Below, one piece after another: positions 7,886 through 18,964 of a stretch of 64,000 nt of DNA (positions are counted from its first letter, which is position 1; the number at the start of each line of letters is the position of its first letter). The position numbers and the translations under genes are program-made. This DNA comes from Betaproteobacteria bacterium (lineage in GTDB: Bacteria; Pseudomonadota; Gammaproteobacteria; Burkholderiales; Usitatibacteraceae): NCBI GenBank assembly GCA_016709665.1, contig JADJMI010000028.1:124001-188000 (forward strand), in the 5' to 3' direction. Below the pieces are notes generated by a model. It was not told where the DNA came from, searched no databases, and was given only the letters and a program-made list of their open reading frames with translations.

Positions 7886-8497
7886 ATGTATCGCACGATC
7901 GTGATCGCGCTCGCGGCCCTGGCCGCGGGCACCGGGAGCTACGATGCCGCCGCCGCCGAGCCTGCCAAGGGCCCGGCGTTCGACTGCCGCAAGGCGAAGC
8001 CGGGCAGCATCGAGGAGATGATCTGCAAGGACGCCGAGCTTTCCGCGCTCGACCGCAAGCTCGACGCCGCGTACAAGGGTGCGCTCAAGAAGGCGGCCAA
8101 CGAGAAGCCCCCGATCCTCCAGGCCACGCAGCGCGGCTGGGTGAAGGGCCGGAACGATTGCTGGAAGGACGCGGACAAGCGCGCGTGCGTGAAGAACGCG
8201 TACGTTGGTCGCACGGTGGAACTGCAGGCGAAGTACCGGCTCGTCGCGTTCACCGGGCCGGTCCGCTTCGCATGCGATGGCGACCCGCGCAACGAGATGG
8301 TCGTCACGTACTTCGGGACGGAACCCGCCACGCTCATCGCCGAGCGGGGCGACCAGTCCTCGCTCATGGTCCAGCAGCCGGTGGCGAGCGGCACGAGCTA
8401 CGTGGGCCGGAACGAGTCGATCCGCGAACACCAGGGAAAGTCGACCGTCGTCTGGGGGTACCAGGCACCCGAGATGACCTGCACGCCCTCGAAGTAA
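7886..8497 (+). CDS. Periplasmic LprI-MliC fusion, lysozyme inhibitor-like
   Basis: The 203-residue exported protein (signal about 1-24) combines two domains each linked to lysozyme inhibition. Residues 33-117 are LprI/DUF1311-like: C34...PGSIEEMIC47KDAELSALDRKLDAAY, then GWVKGRNDC92 and AC101. Residues 126-199 resemble MliC: RFAC130DG, an SG..Y motif (S168-Y172), a downstream Lys (K185) and a final Cys (C199). In MliC a Ser and a Lys of these segments contact the lysozyme active site. It starts at ATG 7886; an in-frame ATG at 7871 overlaps the crystallin stop and is an alternative. Likely co-transcribed with the crystallin protein. Inhibition itself is inferred. Confidence 0.8.
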   Translation: MYRTIVIALAALAAGTGSYDAAAAEPAKGPAFDCRKAKPGSIEEMICKDAELSALDRKLDAAYKGALKKAANEKPPILQATQRGWVKGRNDCWKDADKRACVKNAYVGRTVELQAKYRLVAFTGPVRFACDGDPRNEMVVTYFGTEPATLIAERGDQSSLMVQQPVASGTSYVGRNESIREHQGKSTVVWGYQAPEMTCTPSK

Positions 8498-8613
8498 GCA
8501 GCCTCCGTCAAGTATCGCCCTGACCTTCGAACGCGGTGGCCGCTCCACGGCCCGGAAGGGTGAGTGGCGCAACGAAGTGCGCTACCGCCGTCTCGACGAG
8601 GGCGGGTCGGGAT

Positions 8614-8648
8614 CCCCGGCCGAACCCGGGAGACGGGCCCGGCCGGGG
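8614..8648. repeat. GC-rich hairpin between convergent genes
   Basis: CCCCGGCCG (8614-8622) and CGGCCGGGG (8640-8648) form a perfect 9-bp stem enclosing 17 bases. It lies between the convergent ends of the LprI-MliC gene and the malic enzyme gene. It lacks a T run in either direction, so a terminator role is only possible. Nothing else is recognisable in the 160-nt gap. Confidence 0.4.
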
Positions 8649-8657
8649 CGACCGCGT

Positions 8658-10304
8658 TCAGGCGTACGTGGGGTAGGTCGGTTCGTACATCTGGCTGCGG
8701 ACGTACTCGCCGATATCGGCCGGCCTGGGCACGCCGGCGAGCCCGCGGTCGAACGCCACCTTCGCCACCGCGGTGCCGATGGTCGCCGAGACCGTGCGCA
8801 TCTGCGAAAGCGACGGGTAGATGCTGCCCTGGGCGAGATCGGCCTCGGTGACCATGGCGGCCAGCGTCTCGGCCGCCGCGAGGAACATCTCGTTGGTCAC
8901 GCGCCGCGTTTTCACCGCGACGGCGCCCAGGCCCACTCCCGGGAAAATGTAGGAGTTGTTGCCCTGGCGCGGCACGAACGTCTTGCCGTTCAGGGTGACC
9001 GGCGCGAAGGGGCTGCCGCACGCGAAGATGGCCCGCCCGCCGCTCCACTCGTAGGCTTCCTGCGCGGTGCACTCGGACTTCGACGTCGGATTCGAGAGGG
9101 CGAAGACGATGGGACGCTCGTTGATGGCGCTCATCGCCTCGACGATGGGTTTCGAGAAGGCCTTGCCGACGGCCGCCACGCCGATGATCGCCTGGGGCTT
9201 GAGCGCATCGACGGCGGAGGCGAGGTCGCCGATGGCCGCGTGCTCGTGCGCGTAGTGACGCTTGTGCTCCGTGAGATCCGTGCGCGAAGCGACCACGAGG
9301 CCCTTGGAGTCCACGAGCCAGCAGCGCTTCTTCGCTTCGGCCTCCGGCATGCCCTTGGCGACGAGGGAAGCCGTGATGAGGTCCGCGATGCCGACGGCCG
9401 CCTCGCCCGCGCCCTGGAAGAGCACACGCGTATCGGCGAGGCTCTTGCCCGTGAGGCGCACGGCGGACATGAGGCCCGCGAGCGCGACCGAGGCCGTGCC
9501 CTGGATGTCGTCGTTGAACGTGCAGATGCGGTCCTGGTACTTGTGCAGCAGGCGGAAGGCGTTCGCGTTGGCGAAGTCCTCGAACTGGATGAGCACGCCG
9601 GGGAAGACCTCGTTGGCCGCCGTCACGAACTCCTCGACGAGCGCGTCGTACGCCTCGCCGCGGACTCGGTTCTGGGGCAGGCCGATGTAGAGGGGATCGT
9701 CCAGCAGTTCCTGGTTCTGCGTACCCACGTCGAGGGTGATCGGCAGGCACAGGCTCGGATGCATGCCGGCGCAGGCCGTATAGAGGGAAAGCTTGCCGAC
9801 CGGGATGCCCATGCCCTGCGCACCGAGGTCGCCCAGGCCCAGGATGCGTTCGCCGTCCGTGACGACGATGAGGCCGGCCTTCTGGTTCCAGTTCTTCAGC
9901 ACCTGCTTCACGCGGCCCGCGTCCTTCGCGGTGATGAACAGGCCCCGCGCGCGGCGGTAGATGCGCCCGTACAGCTGGCAGCCCAGGCCCACCGTCGGCG
10001 TGTAGATGAGGGGCATGATCTCCTCGGCGTTCTCCATGACGAGCCGGAAGAAGAGCGTCTCGTTGCGGTCGTGCAGCGCCGTGAGGAAGATGTACTTGTC
10101 GAGGTCCGTCGGCAGCCGGCGCAGGTTGTTCAGCACCCGCCCGACCTGCTCGGCCTGCGTGTGCACCCGCGGCGGCAGCAGGCCATGGAGCCCGAGGGCG
10201 TCGCGTTCGCGTTCGGTGAACGCGGTGCCTTTGTTGAATACGGGGTCCTGCAGCAGGGCGAGGCCGGTCGGGATCGTGCCGGCCGCGGTGGCGGGAGCGT
10301 TCAT
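8658..10304 (-). CDS. maeA: NAD-dependent malic enzyme
   Basis: This enzyme oxidatively decarboxylates malate to pyruvate with NAD. The 548-residue protein is of the large, single-domain-pair type like E. coli MaeA (565 aa). It has no phosphotransacetylase tail. Visible family signatures are FLTALHDRNETLFFRL, VVTDGERILGLGDLGAQGMGIPVGK, FEDFANANAFRLLHKY and the nucleotide-binding FQGAGEAAVGIADL. The start is the ATG at 10304 (MNAPATAAG), preceded by GGAGGAAG. A GTG 17 codons upstream lacks such a site. The gene is monocistronic and divergent from the glycine-cleavage operon; 206 nt upstream to the gcv promoter hold nothing I recognise. Confidence 0.93.
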   Translation of the reverse strand: MNAPATAAGTIPTGLALLQDPVFNKGTAFTERERDALGLHGLLPPRVHTQAEQVGRVLNNLRRLPTDLDKYIFLTALHDRNETLFFRLVMENAEEIMPLIYTPTVGLGCQLYGRIYRRARGLFITAKDAGRVKQVLKNWNQKAGLIVVTDGERILGLGDLGAQGMGIPVGKLSLYTACAGMHPSLCLPITLDVGTQNQELLDDPLYIGLPQNRVRGEAYDALVEEFVTAANEVFPGVLIQFEDFANANAFRLLHKYQDRICTFNDDIQGTASVALAGLMSAVRLTGKSLADTRVLFQGAGEAAVGIADLITASLVAKGMPEAEAKKRCWLVDSKGLVVASRTDLTEHKRHYAHEHAAIGDLASAVDALKPQAIIGVAAVGKAFSKPIVEAMSAINERPIVFALSNPTSKSECTAQEAYEWSGGRAIFACGSPFAPVTLNGKTFVPRQGNNSYIFPGVGLGAVAVKTRRVTNEMFLAAAETLAAMVTEADLAQGSIYPSLSQMRTVSATIGTAVAKVAFDRGLAGVPRPADIGEYVRSQMYEPTYPTYA

Positions 10305-10510
10305 GGGGTACTTCCTCCGAGACTTCCCGCGGAGGTCGCCGGGGCGCGTGACCACGCGTCCCTCGAGCGCCTGCTTTCGTTCCGGAAGGGTGTGTCCCGG
10401 CCGGCCTGCGGGGATTCCGAAATCCTAGGGGTCGTCGCCCGGCGGCGGTTGCGCTGCATCAAGGGCCCATTTGCGCTGTGTCAAATGCGCGGGGGAACCG
10501 GGCCCGCGCG

Positions 10511-10539
10511 TTGACTTTCCGGGGGGCGCCGCGTAGTGT
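10511..10539 (+). promoter_or_regulatory. Promoter of the glycine riboswitch-gcv operon
   Basis: TTGACT (10511-10516), 17 bases, then TAGTGT (10534-10539). The -35 matches five of six consensus bases, the -10 only three of six. Initiation would fall near 10546, just before the riboswitch, which makes the placement sensible. Confidence 0.55.
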
Positions 10540-10551
10540 GCCGCCATCCGA

Positions 10552-10745
10552 CCGGGAGAGAGCCGCCATGCGCATCGAGGCGGCCGCCGAAGGGGTAGCG
10601 CCCGCAAACTCTCAGGCACCAGGGACCGGCCGGATACGGGGTGAAACCCGGACTCTGGAGAGCGACGGCGCGGCAAGCCGTCCACCGAAGGGGCTGGCGG
10701 CCGGGGCAGGTGCCCGGGCCGTAATCTCTCAGGTACCAAGGACAG
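10552..10745 (+). ncRNA. Tandem glycine riboswitch (two aptamers)
   Basis: Two consecutive glycine aptamers are visible by their conserved segments. Aptamer 1 (about 10552-10629) has GGGAGAG, CCGAAGGGG and CTCTCAGGCACC followed by GGGAC. Aptamer 2 (about 10648-10745) has GACTCTGGAGAG, CACCGAAGGGGC and ATCTCTCAGGTACC followed by AGGACAGAGG. A short linker joins them, as in the classic Vibrio and Bacillus tandem switches. It sits directly upstream of gcvT and ends at an intrinsic terminator. Glycine binding should therefore prevent termination and turn on glycine cleavage. The logic (ON switch) is inferred from the terminator and the operon it serves. Confidence 0.95.
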
Positions 10746-10785
10746 AGGGGTCAGGCAAGCCGCATGGCTTTCCTGACCCCTTTTT
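10746..10785 (+). terminator. Expression-platform terminator of the glycine riboswitch
   Basis: AGGGGTCAGG (10746-10755) pairs with CCTGACCCCT (10772-10781). Inside, AAGCC (10757-10761) pairs with GGCTT (10766-10770) around a GCAT loop. A T run follows to 10785. Its 5' strand adjoins the end of aptamer 2, whose closing helix includes AGAGGGG, so ligand binding can compete with terminator formation. It ends 15 nt before gcvT. Confidence 0.92.
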
Positions 10786-10800
10786 CGTTTCGGGGGCCCC

Positions 10801-11886
10801 ATGCTGAAGACCACGCCGCTCAATGCCATCCACCGCGCCGCCGGCGCCCGCATGGTCGACTTCGGCGGCTGGGACATGCCGGTGAACTACGGCTCGCAGA
10901 TCGAGGAGCACCACGCGGTGCGCCGGTCCGCGGGCGTCTTCGACGTCTCCCACATGAGATCGGTGGACCTCGAAGGCAAGGGCGTCCGGGATTTCCTGCG
11001 CTTCGCGCTCGCCAACGACGTGGCCAAGCTGAAGCTCCCGGGCAAGGCGCTCTACTCGTGCCTGCTCGACGAGTCGGCCGGCGTCATCGACGACCTGATC
11101 GCCTACTACTTCCGCGACGACTGGTTCCGGCTGGTGGTGAACGCGGGCACCGCGGATGGCGACATCGACTGGCTGCATCGCCTGAACGCCCTGGCGGGCC
11201 ATGGCGTCGCGCTGCGCTCGCGGGACGACCTCGCCATGATCGCGGTGCAGGGTCCGCAGGCCCGCGAGGCCTTCTGGCGCGCCTTCCCGGAGACCCGCGC
11301 CGCCACCGAAGCGCTCGTGCCCTTCCAGGCCGCGCGCGTGGGCGACGACATCGTGGTCGCCCGCACCGGCTACACGGGCGAGGACGGCTTCGAGGTGAGT
11401 TGCCCGGCGGACGAAGTCGCGACGCTCTGGAACGGCGTCGTCGCGGCGGGCGCGAGGCCCTGCGGCCTCGGCGCGAGGGACACGCTGCGCCTGGAGGCCG
11501 GCATGAACCTCTACGGACAGGACATGGATACCGGCGCCTCGCCCTTCGACGCGGGCCTCGCCTGGACGGTCGATCTCGCCGGCGCGCGCGGCTTCTTCGG
11601 CCGCAAGGCGCTCGAGGCGAGGCCGCGCGCCTGCGACTTCCTCGGGCTCGTGCTCGAGGACAAGGGCGGCGTGCTGCGCGCGCACCAGATCGTCCTCGCC
11701 GAGCGCGGCGAGGGCGAGATCACGAGCGGCACGTTCTCCCCCACCCTCGGCGTTTCCATCGCGCTCGCCCGCCTGCCCGTGGGCACCGCTCCGGGCGAGA
11801 AGGTGCGCGTGCAGGTGCGCGACAAGGAACTCGCGGCGAGGGTGGTGAAACCGCCATTCGTGCGCCACGGCAAGCCCCTCATCTGA
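10801..11886 (+). CDS. gcvT: Glycine cleavage system T protein (aminomethyltransferase)
   Basis: T protein transfers the methylene group from aminomethyl-lipoyl-H protein to tetrahydrofolate and releases ammonia. The 361-residue sequence has the family N-terminus LNAIHRAAGARMVDFGGWDMPVNYGSQIEEHHAVR, FDVSHM, the folate-site region YYFRDDWFRLVVNAGT, and GYTGEDGFEVSCP and GLGARDTLRLEAGMNLYG. All are in order and the length is normal. First gene of gcvTHP, under the glycine riboswitch. The Shine-Dalgarno is only a G run (about 10791-10796), so translation may be modest. Confidence 0.96.
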   Translation: MLKTTPLNAIHRAAGARMVDFGGWDMPVNYGSQIEEHHAVRRSAGVFDVSHMRSVDLEGKGVRDFLRFALANDVAKLKLPGKALYSCLLDESAGVIDDLIAYYFRDDWFRLVVNAGTADGDIDWLHRLNALAGHGVALRSRDDLAMIAVQGPQAREAFWRAFPETRAATEALVPFQAARVGDDIVVARTGYTGEDGFEVSCPADEVATLWNGVVAAGARPCGLGARDTLRLEAGMNLYGQDMDTGASPFDAGLAWTVDLAGARGFFGRKALEARPRACDFLGLVLEDKGGVLRAHQIVLAERGEGEITSGTFSPTLGVSIALARLPVGTAPGEKVRVQVRDKELAARVVKPPFVRHGKPLI

Positions 11887-11903
11887 CCCTCGGAGAACCC
11901 CCG

Positions 11904-12284
11904 ATGAACCTTCCCCCGGAACTCAAGTACACCGCCTCCCACGAGTGGGCCCGCCTGGAGGCGGACGGCACCGTGAGCGTGGGCATCACCGACCACGCGC
12001 AGGAGCAGCTCGGCGACATCGTCTTCGTCGAGCCGCCCAAGGTCGGACGCCAGGTGGCCGCCGGCGAGAGCGTGGGCGTGGTCGAGTCGGTGAAGGCCGC
12101 CTCCGACATCTACGCGCCCCTCGCGGGCGAGGTGGTCGCCAACAACGACGAACTGGGCGCGAGCCCGGAACGGATCAACGCGGACGCCTACGGCGCCTGG
12201 ATGTATCGCCTCAAGCCGGCCGATGCCGCCGACCTGGCGAAGCTGCTGGACAGCGCCGCGTACGCGAAAGCCTCCGCCGAATAG
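11904..12284 (+). CDS. gcvH: Glycine cleavage system H protein
   Basis: H protein is the lipoylated carrier shuttling the aminomethyl group between P, T and L proteins. The 126-residue sequence has HEWARLEADGTVSVGITDHAQEQLGDIVFVEPP and the lipoyl site VVESVKAASD with lipoylated Lys 64. The start is ATG 11904, 17 nt after gcvT, preceded by GGAG. The length is typical. Its position between gcvT and gcvP completes the operon. The L protein (lipoamide dehydrogenase) is not encoded nearby, as usual. Confidence 0.96.
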   Translation: MNLPPELKYTASHEWARLEADGTVSVGITDHAQEQLGDIVFVEPPKVGRQVAAGESVGVVESVKAASDIYAPLAGEVVANNDELGASPERINADAYGAWMYRLKPADAADLAKLLDSAAYAKASAE

Positions 12285-12293
12285 GAACCCGCC

Positions 12294-15173
<2,880 letters not shown>

Positions 15174-15182
15174 CGTCCCGCT

Positions 15183-16604
15183 TCAGCGCGACCCGGCATT
15201 GATCACCCGCCACTGGTAACCCGTCACCGTCGGATTCGCGAGCAACGCATCCCGCCCCGCGGCGATGAGTTCGTCGATGTCGTCGGCCGGGAGCTTCAGC
15301 CGCGTCGGGATCGCGTGCAGCCGCCGCGCCCGTTCCCGTCCCAGGTCGTCGAAAGCGATCCGCGCCACCTCGAAAGTCACGTCGTCGCAGCGCCAGTTGG
15401 CGCGCTCGCGCCTGAGCGCGGCGACGTTCTCCGCGGGCAAGGCGCACCGGTAACCGATGATCTCGTCGCGCCACGCCCTCGTCATCGTCACGAAGGAGTC
15501 GAAGCTCATGCGCACGTTGGCCTCGATGGCCGCGTCGATGGCCGCCGTGGCGACGTCGATGCCGCCGGGCCCCGCGATCTCGCGCGTCCACGTGCCGCTC
15601 GGCCCCTGGCCCGCGTCCACCACGACGAAGAGCAGGTTGCGAACGACCTGCGCGTCGCGCGCGGTCATGGGGTCGTGCGGCGTGCCCATGATGAGGCGGC
15701 TCTGCAGGATGCTCACCAGCCCGAAGTTGTCGGTGATGCCCCCGTCGATGAGCTTCAGGTACCGGCCCGTCGTGGGATCCCGGAAATCGCGCACGGCCCG
15801 GCCGAGGGCGGCCATCAGCAGCGGCTTGCCCTCCGCGGCCGTGGGGTCGTTCATCCAGGCCGGGATGGGCGTCGTGCAGTGATCGGGGAATTTCTGCAGC
15901 ACCACGGGCGTGATGAACATCGGTACGGCCATCGACGCCGCCACGGCCTCGGAGACCGGCAGGCTCGCGAGGTCGCTGCAGATCGCCTCGAAGGCTCGCT
16001 GGTGGAAGGGGAAGGCGAGGCGATGGTAGGCGTTGGTGGCATTGATCCAGATGTCGGGCCGGCCGCGCCGGAAGAAATCGGCGTAGGTCGCGCCCTTGAA
16101 GACGTCTTCCTCGAGCCAGCGATGGAAGTTGCCGCGGTCGTTGAGGCCGCCGCCCGCGAGCCTTGCGAGGTTCAGGGGGTTGAGCAGGCTGAAGCGAAGG
16201 TCGGCCTCGCCGTCGCGAAGCAGGGCGGCCTCGCGAAAGGTGGCGAGCCCTTCGCGGCCATGCAGCCCGAACCAGGCCGCCGTGATCGAGCCGCCCGAGA
16301 CGCTCGTGATGAAGGACACGTCCTCGAGGAGTTGCGCGTTCCCCGCCCCGGGCATCCCGGCGAGGCCCGTGAGGGCGCCGTGAGCGAAGGCCGAGGCCCT
16401 GAGGCCTCCGCCGGAAAAGGACAGCGCGATCGCGTTCTCGCCGACGACGTCGCGCGGCGGGCGAGGGCGGTCCGGGGCGCGCTGGGCGAGGGGGATCTCG
16501 GGCTTGTTGCGCGGGGCGTTCTCCGGCAGGACGGCGCAGCCGGCGGCGAGCGCCGCGATCGCGAGGAGCGACGGTAGTCCGAGGGCTGCCAGCGGGATCG
16601 GCAT
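15183..16604 (-). CDS. Patatin-like phospholipase lipoprotein
   Basis: The 473-residue protein starts with a lipoprotein signal and lipobox LAAGC (acylated Cys 23), so it should be membrane-anchored. The patatin fold is shown by the oxyanion loop SFSGGGLRASAF (about 62-73), the nucleophile Ser 103 in ITSVSGGS and the catalytic Asp 287 in LIDGGITDN. Ser-Asp dyad and order are complete. Substrate is unknown; patatins typically hydrolyse lipid acyl esters. The gene is divergent from the acyl-CoA synthetase at 16736, and the 131-nt intergenic region holds that gene's promoter and operator. Confidence 0.88.
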   Translation of the reverse strand: MPIPLAALGLPSLLAIAALAAGCAVLPENAPRNKPEIPLAQRAPDRPRPPRDVVGENAIALSFSGGGLRASAFAHGALTGLAGMPGAGNAQLLEDVSFITSVSGGSITAAWFGLHGREGLATFREAALLRDGEADLRFSLLNPLNLARLAGGGLNDRGNFHRWLEEDVFKGATYADFFRRGRPDIWINATNAYHRLAFPFHQRAFEAICSDLASLPVSEAVAASMAVPMFITPVVLQKFPDHCTTPIPAWMNDPTAAEGKPLLMAALGRAVRDFRDPTTGRYLKLIDGGITDNFGLVSILQSRLIMGTPHDPMTARDAQVVRNLLFVVVDAGQGPSGTWTREIAGPGGIDVATAAIDAAIEANVRMSFDSFVTMTRAWRDEIIGYRCALPAENVAALRRERANWRCDDVTFEVARIAFDDLGRERARRLHAIPTRLKLPADDIDELIAAGRDALLANPTVTGYQWRVINAGSR

Positions 16605-16698
16605 GCGCGCCAGTGTGCCCGGCCGCGGCGGCGCGCGCTACCCGAGCCAGGGGGAGTCGGTCGCCGGCTGGGGCCGCCTCGCGCGCAGCCGGGCGCGA

Positions 16699-16727
16699 TT
16701 GACAGGCCGCCCCCCTGCCGTTATGGT
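16699..16727 (+). promoter_or_regulatory. Strong sigma-70 promoter, probably leaderless
   Basis: TTGACA (16699-16704, perfect), 17 bases, then TATGGT (16722-16727). Only eight bases separate the -10 from ATG 16736, so transcription should begin at or within a base or two of the start codon. That leaves no Shine-Dalgarno. The -10 overlaps the operator at 16724-16735. Confidence 0.75.
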
Positions 16728-16735
16728 CCGGACAA
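16724..16735. promoter_or_regulatory. Predicted GntR/HutC-type operator 1
   Basis: TGGTCCGGACAA is a palindrome with one mismatched pair (perfect would be TTGTCCGGACAA or TGGTCCGGACCA). It fits the TGGT-n4-ACCA plan of HutC-subfamily operators such as DasR/NagR sites. The surrounding 16 bases ATGGTCCGGACAAATG (16723-16738) recur exactly at 24360-24375, beside the GntR gene. It overlaps the -10 and the start point, as expected for repression. Confidence 0.7.
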
Positions 16736-18850
16736 ATGAAGGGGACCCGGACCGCTGCCAGTCTCGACGCGCTCTTCCGCCCGGCCTCGATCGCCTTCAT
16801 CGGCGCCTCGGAACGGCCCAGCACGCCGGCCTCGCGCGGCCTTCGCAACTGCCTGCGCCTGGGCTTCGAGGGCGGTCTCTACCCGATCAACCCGAAGTAT
16901 CCCGAGCTCTTCGGCGCGCCGTGCTTCAAGTCGCTGGCCGGATTGCCGCAGGTGCCCGATCTCGCGATGATCGCGCTCAATGCGGAAGCCACGCTGGATG
17001 CGGTCGCCGCCTGCCGCGACGCGGGCGTGAAGGTCGTGGTGGCCTGCAGCGCCGGCTGGGAGGAGCAGGGGCCTGAAGGCGAGGCGCGGGCCGGCCGGCT
17101 TCGCGACATCCTGGCGGGCAGCTCCCTTCGCCTCCTGGGCCCCAACTGCCTCGGCGCGGGCAACCCCGCGATCGGGATGTCCCTCGGCTACAACAGCTCC
17201 TTCGAATCGATGGCGCACCGCCGTCCCGGCCGCATCGCCCTCGTCACCCAGAGCGGCGCGATGATGGGAGGCCTCATCCTCAACGCGGAGGATGCGGGCG
17301 CCGACCTCGGTCTCTACGCCCATGTCGGCAACGCCATGGACATCGGCATGGAGGAGATCGTGGAGCACCTGCTCGCCGATCCGGCCATCGACGTGATCGC
17401 GCTGATGATCGAGGGCCTGCGCCAACCGATGCGGTTCCTCGATGCCGCGCGCGCGGCTAGGGCTGCCGGCAAGCCCATCGTCGCCTTCAAGGCCGGGGCT
17501 TCCGAACTGGGCCGCCAGGCGGTGCTCTCCCACACGGGGGCGCTCGCGGGATCCGACGAGGTGTTCTCGGCCGTCTGCCGCGAGCAGGGCATCCTGCGCG
17601 TGGCCGAATGCGAGGACCTCATGCCGGCTGCGGCGCTCCTCACGTCTTGGAAGACCCGCGCGCCCGTGGGCGACGGCGGGCTCCTCGTCTTCACGCTCTC
17701 CGGCGGGGCGGCCTCTATCCTCGCGGACGATTGCCAGGCGGCCGACGTGCCGATTCCACCGCTCACGCCGGCCACGATGGCGCGTCTCGAGGCGATCCTT
17801 CCGTCCTACGTGAAGGGCGGCAATCCGCTCGACGTGGGCGGCGGCGTGTTCTCCGATCCCGAACTGCCGCGCGCGAGCCTTGCCGTGGCCGTCGAGGACG
17901 AGGGCATCGATTCGGTGCTTTGGGTGGGGGTCGGCGCGCCCCGCGACGACCGGTCGAAGCTCATGCTCGGGCAGGCGCTCGACGTGCTCGGGCCGCACCG
18001 CAAGGCGGGGGCCGTCGTGCCGGTTTCGGGTTACCCGCAGGAGGCGGGCTTCGAGCGCGCGCGGGAACTCGGCATCCCCGTGCTGCGCAGCCTTCGAGCC
18101 GCGACCACGCTCATCGGGAAGGTGCGCGCCGCGCGCCGGCCCGTCGCGCCGCCTGGCGTGCCGGGAAAGAACCTTCCCGACCTGCCGCCGGGGCCGCTGG
18201 TGGACGAGGTGCGGTCCAAGGCCGTGCTCGCCGCCCTCGGGATCCCGGCGCCGGCTTCGCGCGTGGCCACGCGCGTCGAGGAAGTCCTGCCGCTCGCGCG
18301 GGAGCTGGGCGGCGTCGTCGTCGTGAAGGGCCTCGCTGAAGGCGTCGCGCACAAGAGCGAGCTCGGGCTCGTCGCGCTGGCGCTCGCGACGCCGGAGGCC
18401 GCGCAGCAGGCGGCCATCGACATGGTGCGCCGTTCCGAAGGCCTCGCGTTCCGCGGCTTTCTCGTCGAGGCCATGGCGCCGCGCGGCGTGGAGGTCGTGC
18501 TCGGAATCAAGCGCGATGCCGACTTCGGCCCGGTCCTCATGTTCGGCCTGGGAGGCGTGGCGGTCGAACTCTTCCGCGACGTGGCCTTCGGCACGTGCCC
18601 GCTGAGCCCCGAAGGCGCGCGCGAACTCGTGTCGCTCACGAAAGCGTCGGCCCTGCTGGCCGGCTTTCGCGGCCAGCCGGCGGCGGACCTCGATGCGCTC
18701 GTCGAGGCCATGGTCCGCCTGTCGCAGTTCGCGTCACGCCACGCCGACCGGCTCGCCGAGATGGACGTGAACCCGCTGGTCGTGCTGCCGAAGGGGCGGG
18801 GCGTCATGGCGCTCGACGCCGTGATCGCGTGTTCGGAGCGCGGCGCGTGA
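16736..18850 (+). CDS. NDP-forming acyl-CoA synthetase, fused alpha-beta type
   Basis: The 704-residue enzyme belongs to the ADP-forming acyl-CoA synthetase family (acetate-CoA ligase, succinyl-CoA synthetase superfamily). In order: CoA-binding Rossmann domain (about 10-130, FIGASERP and LLGPNCLG), succinyl-CoA ligase-like flavodoxin domain with TQSGAMMGG and the phosphohistidine loop LSHTGALAGSD (His 266), and a C-terminal ATP-grasp domain (about 480-700, VVVKGLAEGVAHKSELG, MFGLGGVAVELF and EMDVNPLVVL). It makes an acyl-CoA from a carboxylate, CoA and ATP. The substrate is unknown. Its promoter carries the same operator as the UbiD operon, suggesting it activates that pathway's acid. Confidence 0.88.
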   Translation: MKGTRTAASLDALFRPASIAFIGASERPSTPASRGLRNCLRLGFEGGLYPINPKYPELFGAPCFKSLAGLPQVPDLAMIALNAEATLDAVAACRDAGVKVVVACSAGWEEQGPEGEARAGRLRDILAGSSLRLLGPNCLGAGNPAIGMSLGYNSSFESMAHRRPGRIALVTQSGAMMGGLILNAEDAGADLGLYAHVGNAMDIGMEEIVEHLLADPAIDVIALMIEGLRQPMRFLDAARAARAAGKPIVAFKAGASELGRQAVLSHTGALAGSDEVFSAVCREQGILRVAECEDLMPAAALLTSWKTRAPVGDGGLLVFTLSGGAASILADDCQAADVPIPPLTPATMARLEAILPSYVKGGNPLDVGGGVFSDPELPRASLAVAVEDEGIDSVLWVGVGAPRDDRSKLMLGQALDVLGPHRKAGAVVPVSGYPQEAGFERARELGIPVLRSLRAATTLIGKVRAARRPVAPPGVPGKNLPDLPPGPLVDEVRSKAVLAALGIPAPASRVATRVEEVLPLARELGGVVVVKGLAEGVAHKSELGLVALALATPEAAQQAAIDMVRRSEGLAFRGFLVEAMAPRGVEVVLGIKRDADFGPVLMFGLGGVAVELFRDVAFGTCPLSPEGARELVSLTKASALLAGFRGQPAADLDALVEAMVRLSQFASRHADRLAEMDVNPLVVLPKGRGVMALDAVIACSERGA

Positions 18851-18964
18851 CCACCTGCGGGCGGCTCTGCGCAGCCGTGGGCTGTTACCCGGCGGGGCGC
18901 TTCCACCTCGCGCAGACCCTCACGCGGGAATCGTAGGGCTTCCGCCCGACCGGGCAGGCCACCG

